Positions 6,635-14,252 of a stretch of DNA of 64,000 nt are shown here, piece by piece. The DNA comes from Pseudoxanthomonas sp. YR558 (lineage in GTDB: Bacteria > Pseudomonadota > Gammaproteobacteria > Xanthomonadales > Xanthomonadaceae), in the NCBI RefSeq assembly GCF_900116385.1, contig NZ_FPCI01000002.1:1-64000 (forward strand), written 5' to 3'. The notes under the pieces were generated by a model. That model worked only from the letters and a program-made list of their open reading frames with translations. It was not told the DNA's origin and did not search any database. The translations under genes and the position numbers were made by a program. Numbering within the stretch: the stretch's first letter is position 1; every line of letters starts with the position of its first letter.

Positions 6635-6694
6635 CGCTAACGCCTGAATTAAGCCGACCCGCGAAGCGGGTTCGGCTTGAATGAATTGTTAGAG
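6635..6694 (-). repeat. attC site of cassette 2
   Basis: Cores are CGCTAAC at 6635-6641 and GTTAGAG at 6688-6694. The inner core is complementary to the CTCTAAC core at the 5' end of the same cassette (6981-6987). Confidence 0.95.
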
Positions 6695-6710
6695 CCCATG
6701 TTGGAGCGGC

Positions 6711-6977
6711 TCACGCACCGCACTTGAACTCCGCCGCAGCTACCGCCTTTTCACTAGCCTCCAGCGATCTTTCTCTTGCGGCATCTGCATTCTCCTGGGT
6801 CGGCTCAGACTCCGCTTTGTCCAAGGCATCTTGCGCAATATCTGCGGCACGATCCGCCTCATCAATAAGCCGGTCAGCTCTTGCGTTGCAGCTCTCGCCG
6901 GATGCCACACGATTGCCGTCAACTTGCGTTGCGCAGGATGCGAGTAGCAACAAGTTGATGCTCAGGAAAATTCTCAT
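6711..6977 (-). CDS. Cassette 2: small lipoprotein
   Basis: This 88-residue protein has a short lipoprotein signal, with LLLLASC as lipobox and Cys15 as the likely lipidated residue. The mature part is almost entirely helical and alanine/acid-rich (DRLIDEADRAADIAQDALDK; ARERSLEASEKAVAAAE), which suggests a coiled-coil rod like Lpp-type or entericidin-like proteins. Two further cysteines (residues 30 and 86) could form a disulfide. The ATG is 4 nt after GTTAGA. Probably anchored to the outer membrane. Confidence 0.7.
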   Translation of the reverse strand: MRIFLSINLLLLASCATQVDGNRVASGESCNARADRLIDEADRAADIAQDALDKAESEPTQENADAARERSLEASEKAVAAAEFKCGA

Positions 6978-6980
6978 GGG

Positions 6981-7040
6981 CTCTAACGCCTGAATTAAGC
7001 CGACCCGCGAAGCGGGTTCGGCTTGAATGAATTGTTAGGC
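6981..7040 (-). repeat. attC site of cassette 1
   Basis: Cores are CTCTAAC at 6981-6987 and GTTAGGC at 7034-7040. Confidence 0.95.
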
Positions 7041-7043
7041 GGC

Positions 7044-7370
7044 TCACGCATGGAACGCAAGCGCCAGAACTGGAGCTTGACCAGCCTCAACGCGTCGCCA
7101 GTTGACGAAGGCGGCGCACTCGACAAGAGCGGAGAATAGATCAGGTTGGCGAAGCTTGAAGTCTTGAGCGTGGTCAATAACAAGCGACAGCATCTGGCCG
7201 GAATCAACGTGCACAGTGGTCATGCCTGAGCTTGGATCATCCAGATATGAAAGACAGTCGATCCAGGCGTCCATGTTGCGGCCGTAGAAGGATGGGAACC
7301 CAAACGCCGTAGTGAATACGGAATGGAAGGACTCAACGTCCACGATGCTGTTTGCGTCAATTCGCATCAT
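7044..7370 (-). CDS. Cassette 1: barstar-family ribonuclease inhibitor
   Basis: This 108-residue protein matches the barstar fold: an N-terminal MMRIDANSIVDVESFHSVF strand-helix, then FGFPSFYGRNMDAWIDCLSYL at about residues 23-43. The FGFP.FYGRN.DAW.D motif contains the barnase-contacting loop of the family. Barstars bind and neutralise barnase-type RNases, so this protein would act in the cytoplasm against an incoming or neighbouring toxin. No barnase gene is present, which makes it an orphan immunity gene in the best-expressed position of the array. A GGAAG lies just upstream of the ATG. The call is firm for the family and weaker for the target. Confidence 0.78.
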   Translation of the reverse strand: MMRIDANSIVDVESFHSVFTTAFGFPSFYGRNMDAWIDCLSYLDDPSSGMTTVHVDSGQMLSLVIDHAQDFKLRQPDLFSALVECAAFVNWRRVEAGQAPVLALAFHA

Positions 7371-7382
7371 TGCTTCCGAGCA

Positions 7383-7425
7383 GCCTAACGCCTAGTAGAC
7401 CCCAAAAGCGGGGAATAACGCAGAG
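7383..7425 (-). other. Putative attI recombination site
   Basis: A single core, GCCTAAC at 7383-7389 (GTTAGGC on the minus strand), closes the array with no attC stem beside it, as expected for an attI junction. A second core-like GTTATTC (minus strand, about 7413-7419) and a CCCC-AAAAGC-GGGG inverted repeat lie within 35 bp on its outer side. The assignment comes from position and array polarity; the attI sequence itself is not conserved enough to recognise. Confidence 0.55.
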
Positions 7426-7453
7426 TATTCAGCCGCGTGCTCTGGCTCGTCAA
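7424..7453 (-). promoter_or_regulatory. Candidate cassette promoter Pc
   Basis: On the minus strand a TTGACG (-35; plus positions 7448-7453) is followed after 18 bp by AATACT (7424-7429, a weak -10). It points into the first cassette and sits just outside the presumed attI. The -35 is good and the -10 poor, so this is a candidate only. Confidence 0.4.
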
Positions 7454-7555
7454 CGGAGGATCTTTCGCACTATCAACCGCTTGGCCGTGATGTTTCTCTG
7501 AAAGAGCACGATCTGGCCACGGAATATCCGCCAATGATGCGGCGATAACGGTTTA

Positions 7556-10500
7556 TCACCCTGCTTCCGGGGCGGTATCGGTGTCCTGATCGGGAGCGGG
7601 TTGAGGGGGGGCAACGTGATGGGCGGCCAGGAACGCTCGAAGTGACGCCGGCTTCACCGGTTTGGTCAGCAACCGATAGCCGCGCTCGCGGGCTTCGCGC
7701 TTCAGCTCGTCGCGACCGTCGGCGGTGAGCAGGGCGCCGGCGATGGGGCCGGGGCTGGCGGCGCGCAGGGCGTCGAGCGTGGCCAGGCCGTCGAGGCGGT
7801 CATGCAGGTGGTAGTCGACCAGCATCACCGCGGGATGCTCGGCGATCTTCTCCAGCGCTTCGTCGACGGTGGTGGCGGAAATGACGTCCACCTGCCAACG
7901 CCCCAGCAGCGCACGCATGCCATCGATGATCTCGCGGTCGTTGTCCACGCAAAGCACGCGGAGGCCTGCCAGCGAATCGCTTGCCAGGGCCGCACGGCGT
8001 GAGGACGTGCGGCGCTCGCTGACCTGGGTGCCGCGGGGCACCACGATCGAGAACATGCTGCCGCGGTCCACCGTGCTGCGCGCATCGAGTTCGTGCTGCA
8101 GCAGGCGCGAGATGCGCTGGCAGATCGACAGGCCCAGGCCGAGGCCGCGCTCACCCCAGTCGAACGGCTGCTGGTAGCGGTGGAACTCATCGTAGATCTG
8201 CCGCATGTGGTTGTCGGGAATACCCGGCCCGGTATCCCACACCTGCAGCACCACCTGATCGCCGCGCGCGCGCATACCGATCACGATGCGGCCCTCGCGC
8301 GTGTAGCGCAGCGCATTAGCCAGGAAGTTCTGCAGCACCCGGCGCAGCAGGCGGCGATCGCTACGCACTGGAACGGCGCGCGCGTGAACGCGCAACTTCA
8401 ACCCACGGCCGGCAGCGACGGGTGCGTACTGCGCGGCCAGTTCGCGCAGGAGTTCGCCCGCATCGAAATCGGTGATCTGCGTCTGCAGACCGCCGGCGTC
8501 CAGTCGCGAGACGTCCAGCAGGCCGTCGAGCAGTTCTTCCGCCGCGCGCAGCGACGCATCCACGCGCTCGGCCAGATGTTGGCGCTCCTGCGCCTGAGCA
8601 TCGGCGCCTTGCTCGCTGTCGCGCAACGCGCTGACGAAAAGGCGCGCTGCATTGAGCGGCTGCAGCACGTCATGGCTGATCGCGGCCAAGAAACGCGTAC
8701 GCGACTGCTGCGCGTGCTCGGCGGCCTGGCTGCGTTCGGCGACGCGCTGCTCCAGCGTCTCGTTGGTTTCCAGCAGCAGCGATTCGGCGAGCTTGAAGTC
8801 GGTGATGTCGTTGTAACTGGTCACGTAGCCACCACCGGGCAGCGGCTGGCCGCGCATCTCGATCACCTGGCCATCGGCGCGGACGCGCTCGAAGATGTGG
8901 GGCGAACCGGCACGCATGTAGCGGATGCGCTTGTTGATCTGCGCATCGATGTCGCCTTCGCCCAACTCGCCGCGCTCGGCGTTGTAGCGGATCAGGTCCG
9001 CCACCGGTCGGCCCACGTATAGCATGCCCTCCGGATAGCCGAACATCTGCTGGTAGCGCCGGTTCCATGCGACCAGGCGCATCTCCGGGTCCACCACGCT
9101 GACGCCCGCGCTGATGTTCTCCAGCGTGGTGGAGAGAATCTCGCGGTTGAAACGCAGTTCCTGGCCGGCCTGGTCGAGCACCGCCACCACTTCGCCCAAC
9201 TCCATGCCCGACCCGCGCAGCACGCTGGTCAGCACGATGCGGGCAGATGCTGCGCCGATGGCCGCCGCCAACAAGCGCTCGGTGAACTGCACCCAGGCCC
9301 GGTCGGCGGGTGCGTTCGGTTGCAGTTCGCGCTCCAGCAATTGCGCCTGTTCGGCAAAGGCGCGACGGGCATGGCGCTCGCCGACGACGCGTTCGGCCAA
9401 CGTGCGCAGATCACCCACGCGCACACTGCCGGGCCATTCGCCCGCGACCAGCGCGGGACGCTGCGCATACGGATCGAGAAAAGGCGCGGCGCGCAGGCGC
9501 TCGTCGACGCCGGGACGCGAGCGCGCCGACACGATCATCATCGCGCCGGTGTTGACCAGCAGCGACCAGAACGTGCCGTGCGTCAGCGTGTCCCAGCCGC
9601 TCAGGCCGAACAGCTGCTGTGGCCGCAGCCACGTGATGCCGAACGGTCCGCTGTGCAGCCAGTGCATGTCGAACCAGCCGGCTTGCGTCATCGTGGGCAG
9701 CAGCAGCGTGTAGATCCACGTGGCGAAGCCGAGCACCATGCCGACCTCCACGCCGCGCCGGCTGGCGCCGCGCCAGTACAGGCCACCGATCAGGCCTGGC
9801 GCGAACTGCGCCACGGCCGCGAAGGCCATCAGGCCGTACGAGGCCAACGTGCTGTCGTTGCTGCTGCTGCGGTAGTAGGTGTAGGCCGTCAGCGCCAGCA
9901 GCAGGATCGCCACGCGGCGGATCCACAACACGCGCGAGGCGACGTCGGCTTCCGCATGGTGCTCGGCCCAGCCGCGACGCAGCAGCACCGGCATGATCAG
10001 ATCGTTGCTGACCATCGTGGCCAACGCGATGCTCGCCACGATGACCATGCCGGTCGCCGCCGAGAAGCCGCCCACGTAGGCGACGATGGCGAGCGCCGTG
10101 CGGCCTTCGGCCAGAGGAAGCGCCAGCACATAGCTGTCGTCGGCTACGCTGCTGCCGCCGAACAACGCCACGCCTGCCGCCGCCACCGGCACCACCATCA
10201 GCGAGAACAGCGCCAGGTAGCCACCGAACAGCCAGCGCGCCTTGCGGATATCGCCCACGTCGCTGCATTCCACCACCGCGACGTGGAACTGGCGCGGCAG
10301 GCAGACGATGGCGAGGAAGCCGAGCAAGGTCTGTGCGATGAAGCCCACCGGTGGCGCGTTCTCGAACAGCGTGCGTGCCGAATCGGTCACCCGGATCTCA
10401 TTGCCATCCAGCCACAGGTAGGCGAATACACCGACGGCGATCATCGCCACCAGCTTGACCACCGACTCCAGCGAGATCGCCAGCATCATGCCGTGGTGAT

Positions 10501-11056
10501 GCTCGGTGGCGTCGACCTGACGGGTGCCGAACAACGCGGCGAACAGCGCCATCAGCAAGGCGACGTACAGCGCCGGATCGGTGAAGAAGCCGTGCGCGCT
10601 GTCGCCGCCTTCGCCGCTGAGTACGCTCAGGCTCATCGCCACGGCCTTGTACTGCAGGGCGAGGTAAGGCACCACGCCGATCAGCGCAATCACCGTGACC
10701 AAGGCGGCCAGACGCCGCGAGCGACCGTAGCGCGAGGAGATGAAGTCGGCGATCGAGACAGTGTTCTCGCTGCGCGCGATCAGCGCCAGCCGCTCGATGA
10801 TGCGCCAGCCGAACAGCAGCAGCAGGACCGGGCCGAGATAGATCGGCAGATAGCCCAGGCCGTTGCGGACCGCGCTGCCGACCGCGCCGTAGAACGTCCA
10901 CGACGAGCAGTACACGGCCAGCGCCAGGCTGTAGACCACCGGGCGCAGCCACGGGCGGTCGGGGTACATCGGGCGGCGGTCGCCCCACCACGCCACGCCG
11001 AACAGCAGCGCGGCGTAGCCGATCGACACCAACAGCAGGATCCAGCTGGAAACCAA
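7556..11056 (-). CDS. Hybrid sensor histidine kinase with N-terminal solute-symporter domain
   Basis: This 1166-residue protein combines a sodium:solute symporter-like domain with about 12 or more helices (residues 1-500), a linker, a PAS domain (about 645-760), and a HisKA dimerisation domain with phospho-acceptor His in ISHDVLQPL near 794. A HATPase_c follows (NFLANALRY; GLGLSICQ near 982), then a receiver domain with Asp in VMLVDYHLHD near 1080 and the conserved Lys in LLTKPVKP. The layout is that of CbrA/ErcS/NahK-type kinases, which sense nutrients or transported ligands at the inner membrane. The longer open frame starts at 11266 and would overlap the next gene. I chose a TTG at 11056 because GGGGAGAGG precedes it and the hydrophobic region begins there. 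Confidence 0.88.
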   Translation of the reverse strand: MVSSWILLLVSIGYAALLFGVAWWGDRRPMYPDRPWLRPVVYSLALAVYCSSWTFYGAVGSAVRNGLGYLPIYLGPVLLLLFGWRIIERLALIARSENTVSIADFISSRYGRSRRLAALVTVIALIGVVPYLALQYKAVAMSLSVLSGEGGDSAHGFFTDPALYVALLMALFAALFGTRQVDATEHHHGMMLAISLESVVKLVAMIAVGVFAYLWLDGNEIRVTDSARTLFENAPPVGFIAQTLLGFLAIVCLPRQFHVAVVECSDVGDIRKARWLFGGYLALFSLMVVPVAAAGVALFGGSSVADDSYVLALPLAEGRTALAIVAYVGGFSAATGMVIVASIALATMVSNDLIMPVLLRRGWAEHHAEADVASRVLWIRRVAILLLALTAYTYYRSSSNDSTLASYGLMAFAAVAQFAPGLIGGLYWRGASRRGVEVGMVLGFATWIYTLLLPTMTQAGWFDMHWLHSGPFGITWLRPQQLFGLSGWDTLTHGTFWSLLVNTGAMMIVSARSRPGVDERLRAAPFLDPYAQRPALVAGEWPGSVRVGDLRTLAERVVGERHARRAFAEQAQLLERELQPNAPADRAWVQFTERLLAAAIGAASARIVLTSVLRGSGMELGEVVAVLDQAGQELRFNREILSTTLENISAGVSVVDPEMRLVAWNRRYQQMFGYPEGMLYVGRPVADLIRYNAERGELGEGDIDAQINKRIRYMRAGSPHIFERVRADGQVIEMRGQPLPGGGYVTSYNDITDFKLAESLLLETNETLEQRVAERSQAAEHAQQSRTRFLAAISHDVLQPLNAARLFVSALRDSEQGADAQAQERQHLAERVDASLRAAEELLDGLLDVSRLDAGGLQTQITDFDAGELLRELAAQYAPVAAGRGLKLRVHARAVPVRSDRRLLRRVLQNFLANALRYTREGRIVIGMRARGDQVVLQVWDTGPGIPDNHMRQIYDEFHRYQQPFDWGERGLGLGLSICQRISRLLQHELDARSTVDRGSMFSIVVPRGTQVSERRTSSRRAALASDSLAGLRVLCVDNDREIIDGMRALLGRWQVDVISATTVDEALEKIAEHPAVMLVDYHLHDRLDGLATLDALRAASPGPIAGALLTADGRDELKREARERGYRLLTKPVKPASLRAFLAAHHVAPPQPAPDQDTDTAPEAG

Positions 11057-11108
11057 CGCCCTCTCCCCGGCGCTTACGCCGTCGCCGAGTGTACTGCGTG
11101 GCGTGCGC

Positions 11109-12509
11109 TCAGGTGGCGTCCGGTCCGAGTAGTCCGCGCACCGCGGTTTCGGCCTGGCCGCGCAATTCGGGGATGGCGATGCTCTCCCACACGCAGCCGA
11201 TGCGCAGGCTACCGAGGATGAACACCCGTGGCTGCGACTCGCCGCGCGCATCGACCATCCGGCCATCGCGCGCAGCCTTCAAGCCGATGCCGTGCGGTCC
11301 GGCTTGCGCATGGCCCTTGCCGAGCAGGTCGTGCAGCAACGGGCTGCGCATGGTCTGCGCGCGCATTTCCACGCCGGTGGCGTTAACCACATAGTCGACG
11401 TCGAACTCGTCGATACGGCCGTCGCGCGCGTGCGTGCTGACGCGCAGGCGAGGGCCTTCGGCCATCACCGTATCCAGCCGGCCCCGATGCAGCCGCAGCT
11501 GGCCGCGTTCGACCAGCGCCTGCAGGCGGGCATGCACCTCGGGCGCGATGCGGTGGCGGTGCACGTCCCACTGGCGCACCACGTGGCGCAGGAAACGGCG
11601 CTGGTCCGGCACCGAAAGCGATTGCCACAACGCCTGGACGTGCGGGCGGATGCGCTCCATCGCCGATTGCCAGGGCAATCCGTCGGCCACCGCCTGCTTT
11701 GCCGCGTTGCGCAGGAAACGCATGCGCGTGCGCAGGTCCATCGCCTGCAGCGGTGCGGGGTCGTAGGTGGCGGCCGGTCCGTGGCAATGCGGGAGCGGCA
11801 GCAGGGCGTGCCGCGAGAGCACATGGATCGTGCCCGCGTGGCCGTTGTCGGCCAGGCTGAGCACCGTGTCGACCATGCTCAGGCCGGAGCCGACGATGCA
11901 CAGGTCGGTGTCGGTCGGGATCGCCTTGATCGCATCGAAATCCCATGCGGCCAGCGAACGGCCCGCCGGCAACTGCGGCGCGCCGCGCGCCGGCAGCGGT
12001 TTGGGCGTATTGCCTACCGCCAGCACGACGCCCTTCGCATGCAAGGCGCCGTGCGTTTCGAGGCGCAGGGTCGCGCCATCGGCCTCGGGGTCGAGTTCGG
12101 TGACACGGTCGTGCATCACATGCAGCGTCGCCGGGCTCGCCGCGATGGCTTCGCCCAGCCTGACGCGTAGGTACTCGCCGTAGCGCCGGCGCTCGATGAA
12201 CGCATGCGCCAGCGTGTCGCGATCGGGGCCGCCGGGCGGCGTGGTGGCCACGACGTAGTCGAGGAAGTCAGCGGGTCGGTCGTCGAACGCACTCATCCGT
12301 GCGGCCGGCACGTTCAACACGTGCTCGCCATGCGTCGTCGCGTAGGCCACGCCCTGCGCGAGCGTGTCGCGGGGCTCGATCATCACGATGCGCAGTGGCG
12401 CGGTGGCCTGGCGCAAGGCCTGCATCGCGACCAGCACGCCGCCGGCGCCGCCGCCGATGATCGCAAGGTCGCAGGGCGGCAGCGGGGCGGTCGGGGTGTC
12501 TTCGCTCAT
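11109..12509 (-). CDS. FAD/NAD(P)-binding oxidoreductase-like protein
   Basis: This 466-residue protein opens with an FAD-binding Rossmann motif (LAIIGGGAGGVLVAMQAL, about residues 15-32) and has a second NAD(P)-type motif (DLCIVGSGLSMVDTVLSL) near 200-220. The overall pattern is of the HpyO/HcpA-type FAD-NAD(P)-binding family rather than a classical disulfide oxidoreductase, since no CxxC is present. The substrate is unknown. It ends 52 bp before the kinase start on the same strand, so the two may be co-transcribed. Confidence 0.75.
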   Translation of the reverse strand: MSEDTPTAPLPPCDLAIIGGGAGGVLVAMQALRQATAPLRIVMIEPRDTLAQGVAYATTHGEHVLNVPAARMSAFDDRPADFLDYVVATTPPGGPDRDTLAHAFIERRRYGEYLRVRLGEAIAASPATLHVMHDRVTELDPEADGATLRLETHGALHAKGVVLAVGNTPKPLPARGAPQLPAGRSLAAWDFDAIKAIPTDTDLCIVGSGLSMVDTVLSLADNGHAGTIHVLSRHALLPLPHCHGPAATYDPAPLQAMDLRTRMRFLRNAAKQAVADGLPWQSAMERIRPHVQALWQSLSVPDQRRFLRHVVRQWDVHRHRIAPEVHARLQALVERGQLRLHRGRLDTVMAEGPRLRVSTHARDGRIDEFDVDYVVNATGVEMRAQTMRSPLLHDLLGKGHAQAGPHGIGLKAARDGRMVDARGESQPRVFILGSLRIGCVWESIAIPELRGQAETAVRGLLGPDAT

Positions 12510-12552
12510 ACGCCCATTGTAGCGAATGCCCCGCGTCGTCCCTGCCAGACGG

Positions 12553-13962
12553 CTACATCAGCGAGTCCGCCAGTCGCGCGATGCCTTCGCGGCTGCGCTG
12601 CCAGCCCGGCCGCCGCTGCCATGCGTCGGCCTCCACGACATCGGCGTGCGCCAGGTAGTCGGCTTCGATGGCGCGGATACGGGCCACGACACCGGCGTCG
12701 TAGCAGACCAATCCGATCTCCGCATTCAGCGCGAACGAACGGATATCCAGATTGATCGAGCCGACCAGGGCGATATCGTCGTCCACGGTCAGGTGCTTGG
12801 CGTGCAGGAAGTGCGGGCGATACAGCGCGATCTTCACCCCGCAGGCGAGCAGCTCCGCATAGTAGGACTGCTGCGCCCATGCCGTCAGCGGCTGGTTGTT
12901 GGTGGCCGACAGCACCAACTGCACGTCCACGCCCGACAGCGCCGCGATACGCAACGCGCTGAGCGTGGCATCGTCCGGCACGAAATAGGGCGTGGTCAGC
13001 ACCACCTTGCGGCGTGCCAGATGGATCAGCGCATTGACGGTGTCACGCGCGTTCTCGAACGGATACGCAGGCCCGCTGGGCAGCAGTTGCGCGGCAACAT
13101 CCTGCGGCTGCACCGACAGGTCCGGCTGCACCTCCAACCGCTCGCCGGTCTCGATGTACCAGTCGCTGGCGAACACGCCTTCAAGATGCGACACCACCGG
13201 CCCCTGCACGCGCGCGACGAGTTCGCGATTCGGGTGGCCGGGAACGAACGTCGCATCCGCGAGGTTCTGCGACCCGACGTAGCCGATGCCGTTGTCGATC
13301 ACCGCGATCTTGCGATGGTTGCGCAGGTCCATGCGGCCGCTGCGCCGCCAGCGCAGGCCGCCGGGGAGCATGTCGTGCACGATGACGCCTGCCGTGCGCA
13401 GTCGCGTGCGATACGCGCGAAGACCGCGCTTGGCACCGACGGCATCCAGCAGTACGCGGCAGGTGATGCCGCGCGCAGCGGCGTCGCACAGGGCGGAGGT
13501 CACCGCTTCGCCGACGGTGTCATCGAACATCAGGTAATACAGCAGATGGACCTGCTGCTTCGCCGCGCCGATGTCGTCGAGCAGCGCGCGCAGCGACGCC
13601 TCGTAGTCGTCCAGCAGCGCCACCGCATTGCCATGGGTCGGCATGAACGCGCCCTGGCGTTCGATCAGCGGCGCCATTTCGGCCGCGGCACCGTCGTACG
13701 GGGTCCAGCGCAGTGCGCTGAGCGGGCGCTGCTCTTCGCGGATCACATCGGAAGCGCGGGCCTGCCGTGCGACGCGTTCGCGCGACAGCCAAGGGTGCCC
13801 CAGCAGTAGGTACAACGGCAGGCCGAGCAGCGGCACGAACCCGACCAGCAGCAGCCAGCTGCGCGCGGCGGCCGGGGTGGTCCGGCTGGGGATCCACCAC
13901 AGCGCCGCCAGCCGGATCAGCCAGTCGATGATCAGCAGGGCGGTGCCGAAGGACCACTCCAT
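12553..13962 (-). CDS. cls: Cardiolipin synthase
   Basis: This 469-residue protein has two N-terminal transmembrane helices (about 5-22 and 35-55) and two phospholipase D HKD motifs. The first is HRKIAVIDNGIGYVGSQN near residue 217 and the second is HAKHLTVDDDIALVGSINLD near 387. It condenses two phosphatidylglycerols (or PG with PE) to cardiolipin at the inner membrane. The length fits the family (about 480). It lies 43 bp upstream of the FAD/NAD(P)-binding gene on the same strand. Confidence 0.9.
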   Translation of the reverse strand: MEWSFGTALLIIDWLIRLAALWWIPSRTTPAAARSWLLLVGFVPLLGLPLYLLLGHPWLSRERVARQARASDVIREEQRPLSALRWTPYDGAAAEMAPLIERQGAFMPTHGNAVALLDDYEASLRALLDDIGAAKQQVHLLYYLMFDDTVGEAVTSALCDAAARGITCRVLLDAVGAKRGLRAYRTRLRTAGVIVHDMLPGGLRWRRSGRMDLRNHRKIAVIDNGIGYVGSQNLADATFVPGHPNRELVARVQGPVVSHLEGVFASDWYIETGERLEVQPDLSVQPQDVAAQLLPSGPAYPFENARDTVNALIHLARRKVVLTTPYFVPDDATLSALRIAALSGVDVQLVLSATNNQPLTAWAQQSYYAELLACGVKIALYRPHFLHAKHLTVDDDIALVGSINLDIRSFALNAEIGLVCYDAGVVARIRAIEADYLAHADVVEADAWQRRPGWQRSREGIARLADSLM

Positions 13963-14012
13963 GCGGCGCTACCGTCGGAAGAGGATGTGCCGATTCTGCG
14001 CAGGCGCGCGGG

Positions 14013-14040
14013 CAAAAGAAAACCCGCCTTGCGGCGGGTC
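14013..14040 (-). terminator. Rho-independent terminator after rpmB-rpmG
   Basis: On the minus strand CCCGCC-GCAA-GGCGGG is followed by TTTTCTTTT, a classic intrinsic terminator. It lies 35 bp downstream of the rpmG stop and upstream of cls. Confidence 0.88.
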
Positions 14041-14074
14041 TTCGGGAAGCGTGGGCCGGGCTTTCGCCCCAGGC

Positions 14075-14239
14075 TCACTTGATCTTGCCTTCCTTGTAGA
14101 TCACGTGCTTGCGCACGACCGGGTCGTACTTCTTGATTTCCATCTTGCCCGGGGTGTTCTTCTTGTTCTTGTCCGTCGTGTAGAAGTGGCCGGTGTTGGC
14201 CGAGGAGATCAGACGGATCTTGTCGCGCTTGGATGCCAT
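14075..14239 (-). CDS. rpmG: Ribosomal protein L33
   Basis: This 54-residue protein reads [20 protein letters not shown], then [20 protein letters not shown] and ends YKEGKIK. It is the zinc-free form of L33, since no CxxC pairs are present. It binds the 50S subunit near the E site. It follows rpmB by 13 bp and shares its transcript, and the terminator at 14013-14040 closes the unit. The frame is too short for many ORF filters. Confidence 0.96.
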   Translation of the reverse strand: MASKRDKIRLISSANTGHFYTTDKNKKNTPGKMEIKKYDPVVRKHVIYKEGKIK

Positions 14240-14252
14240 GTGTAGTTACTCC

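Larger units (their letters stand above)
1..7389 (-). mobile_element. Integron gene-cassette array (19 complete cassettes, one partial)
   Basis: Nineteen near-identical attC sites of about 60 bp separate single short genes, all on the minus strand. Each site is a long imperfect inverted repeat that opens with YYYAAC and closes with GTTRRR when read on the plus strand, with a central GCCGACCCGCGAAGCGGG-type stem. The uniform sites suggest a sedentary chromosomal integron. The array starts at a lone core site at 7383-7389 and runs off the left edge. No integrase gene is present on the attI side, so within this window it is a cluster of attC sites lacking an integrase. Base composition is visibly less GC-rich than the genes from 7556 onward. 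Confidence 0.95.

Noticed and set aside
70..7040. Regularly spaced near-identical 60-bp repeats looked at first like a CRISPR array.
   Set aside because: Spacers are 190-450 bp and contain genes, the repeats are imperfect palindromes with YYYAAC/GTTRRR ends, and no cas genes are present; this is an attC array.
1..7040. Many plus-strand short frames in the array (for example those starting MNELLG) looked like genes.
   Set aside because: They begin in the attC plus strand (ATGAATTGTTAGG) and are shadows; the minus-strand frames have better starts, composition and uniform polarity.
9320..11221. A long plus-strand frame (633 codons) opposite the sensor kinase.
   Set aside because: It is composed of low-complexity histidine/glutamine/arginine residues, the usual product of the antisense of a GC-rich gene.
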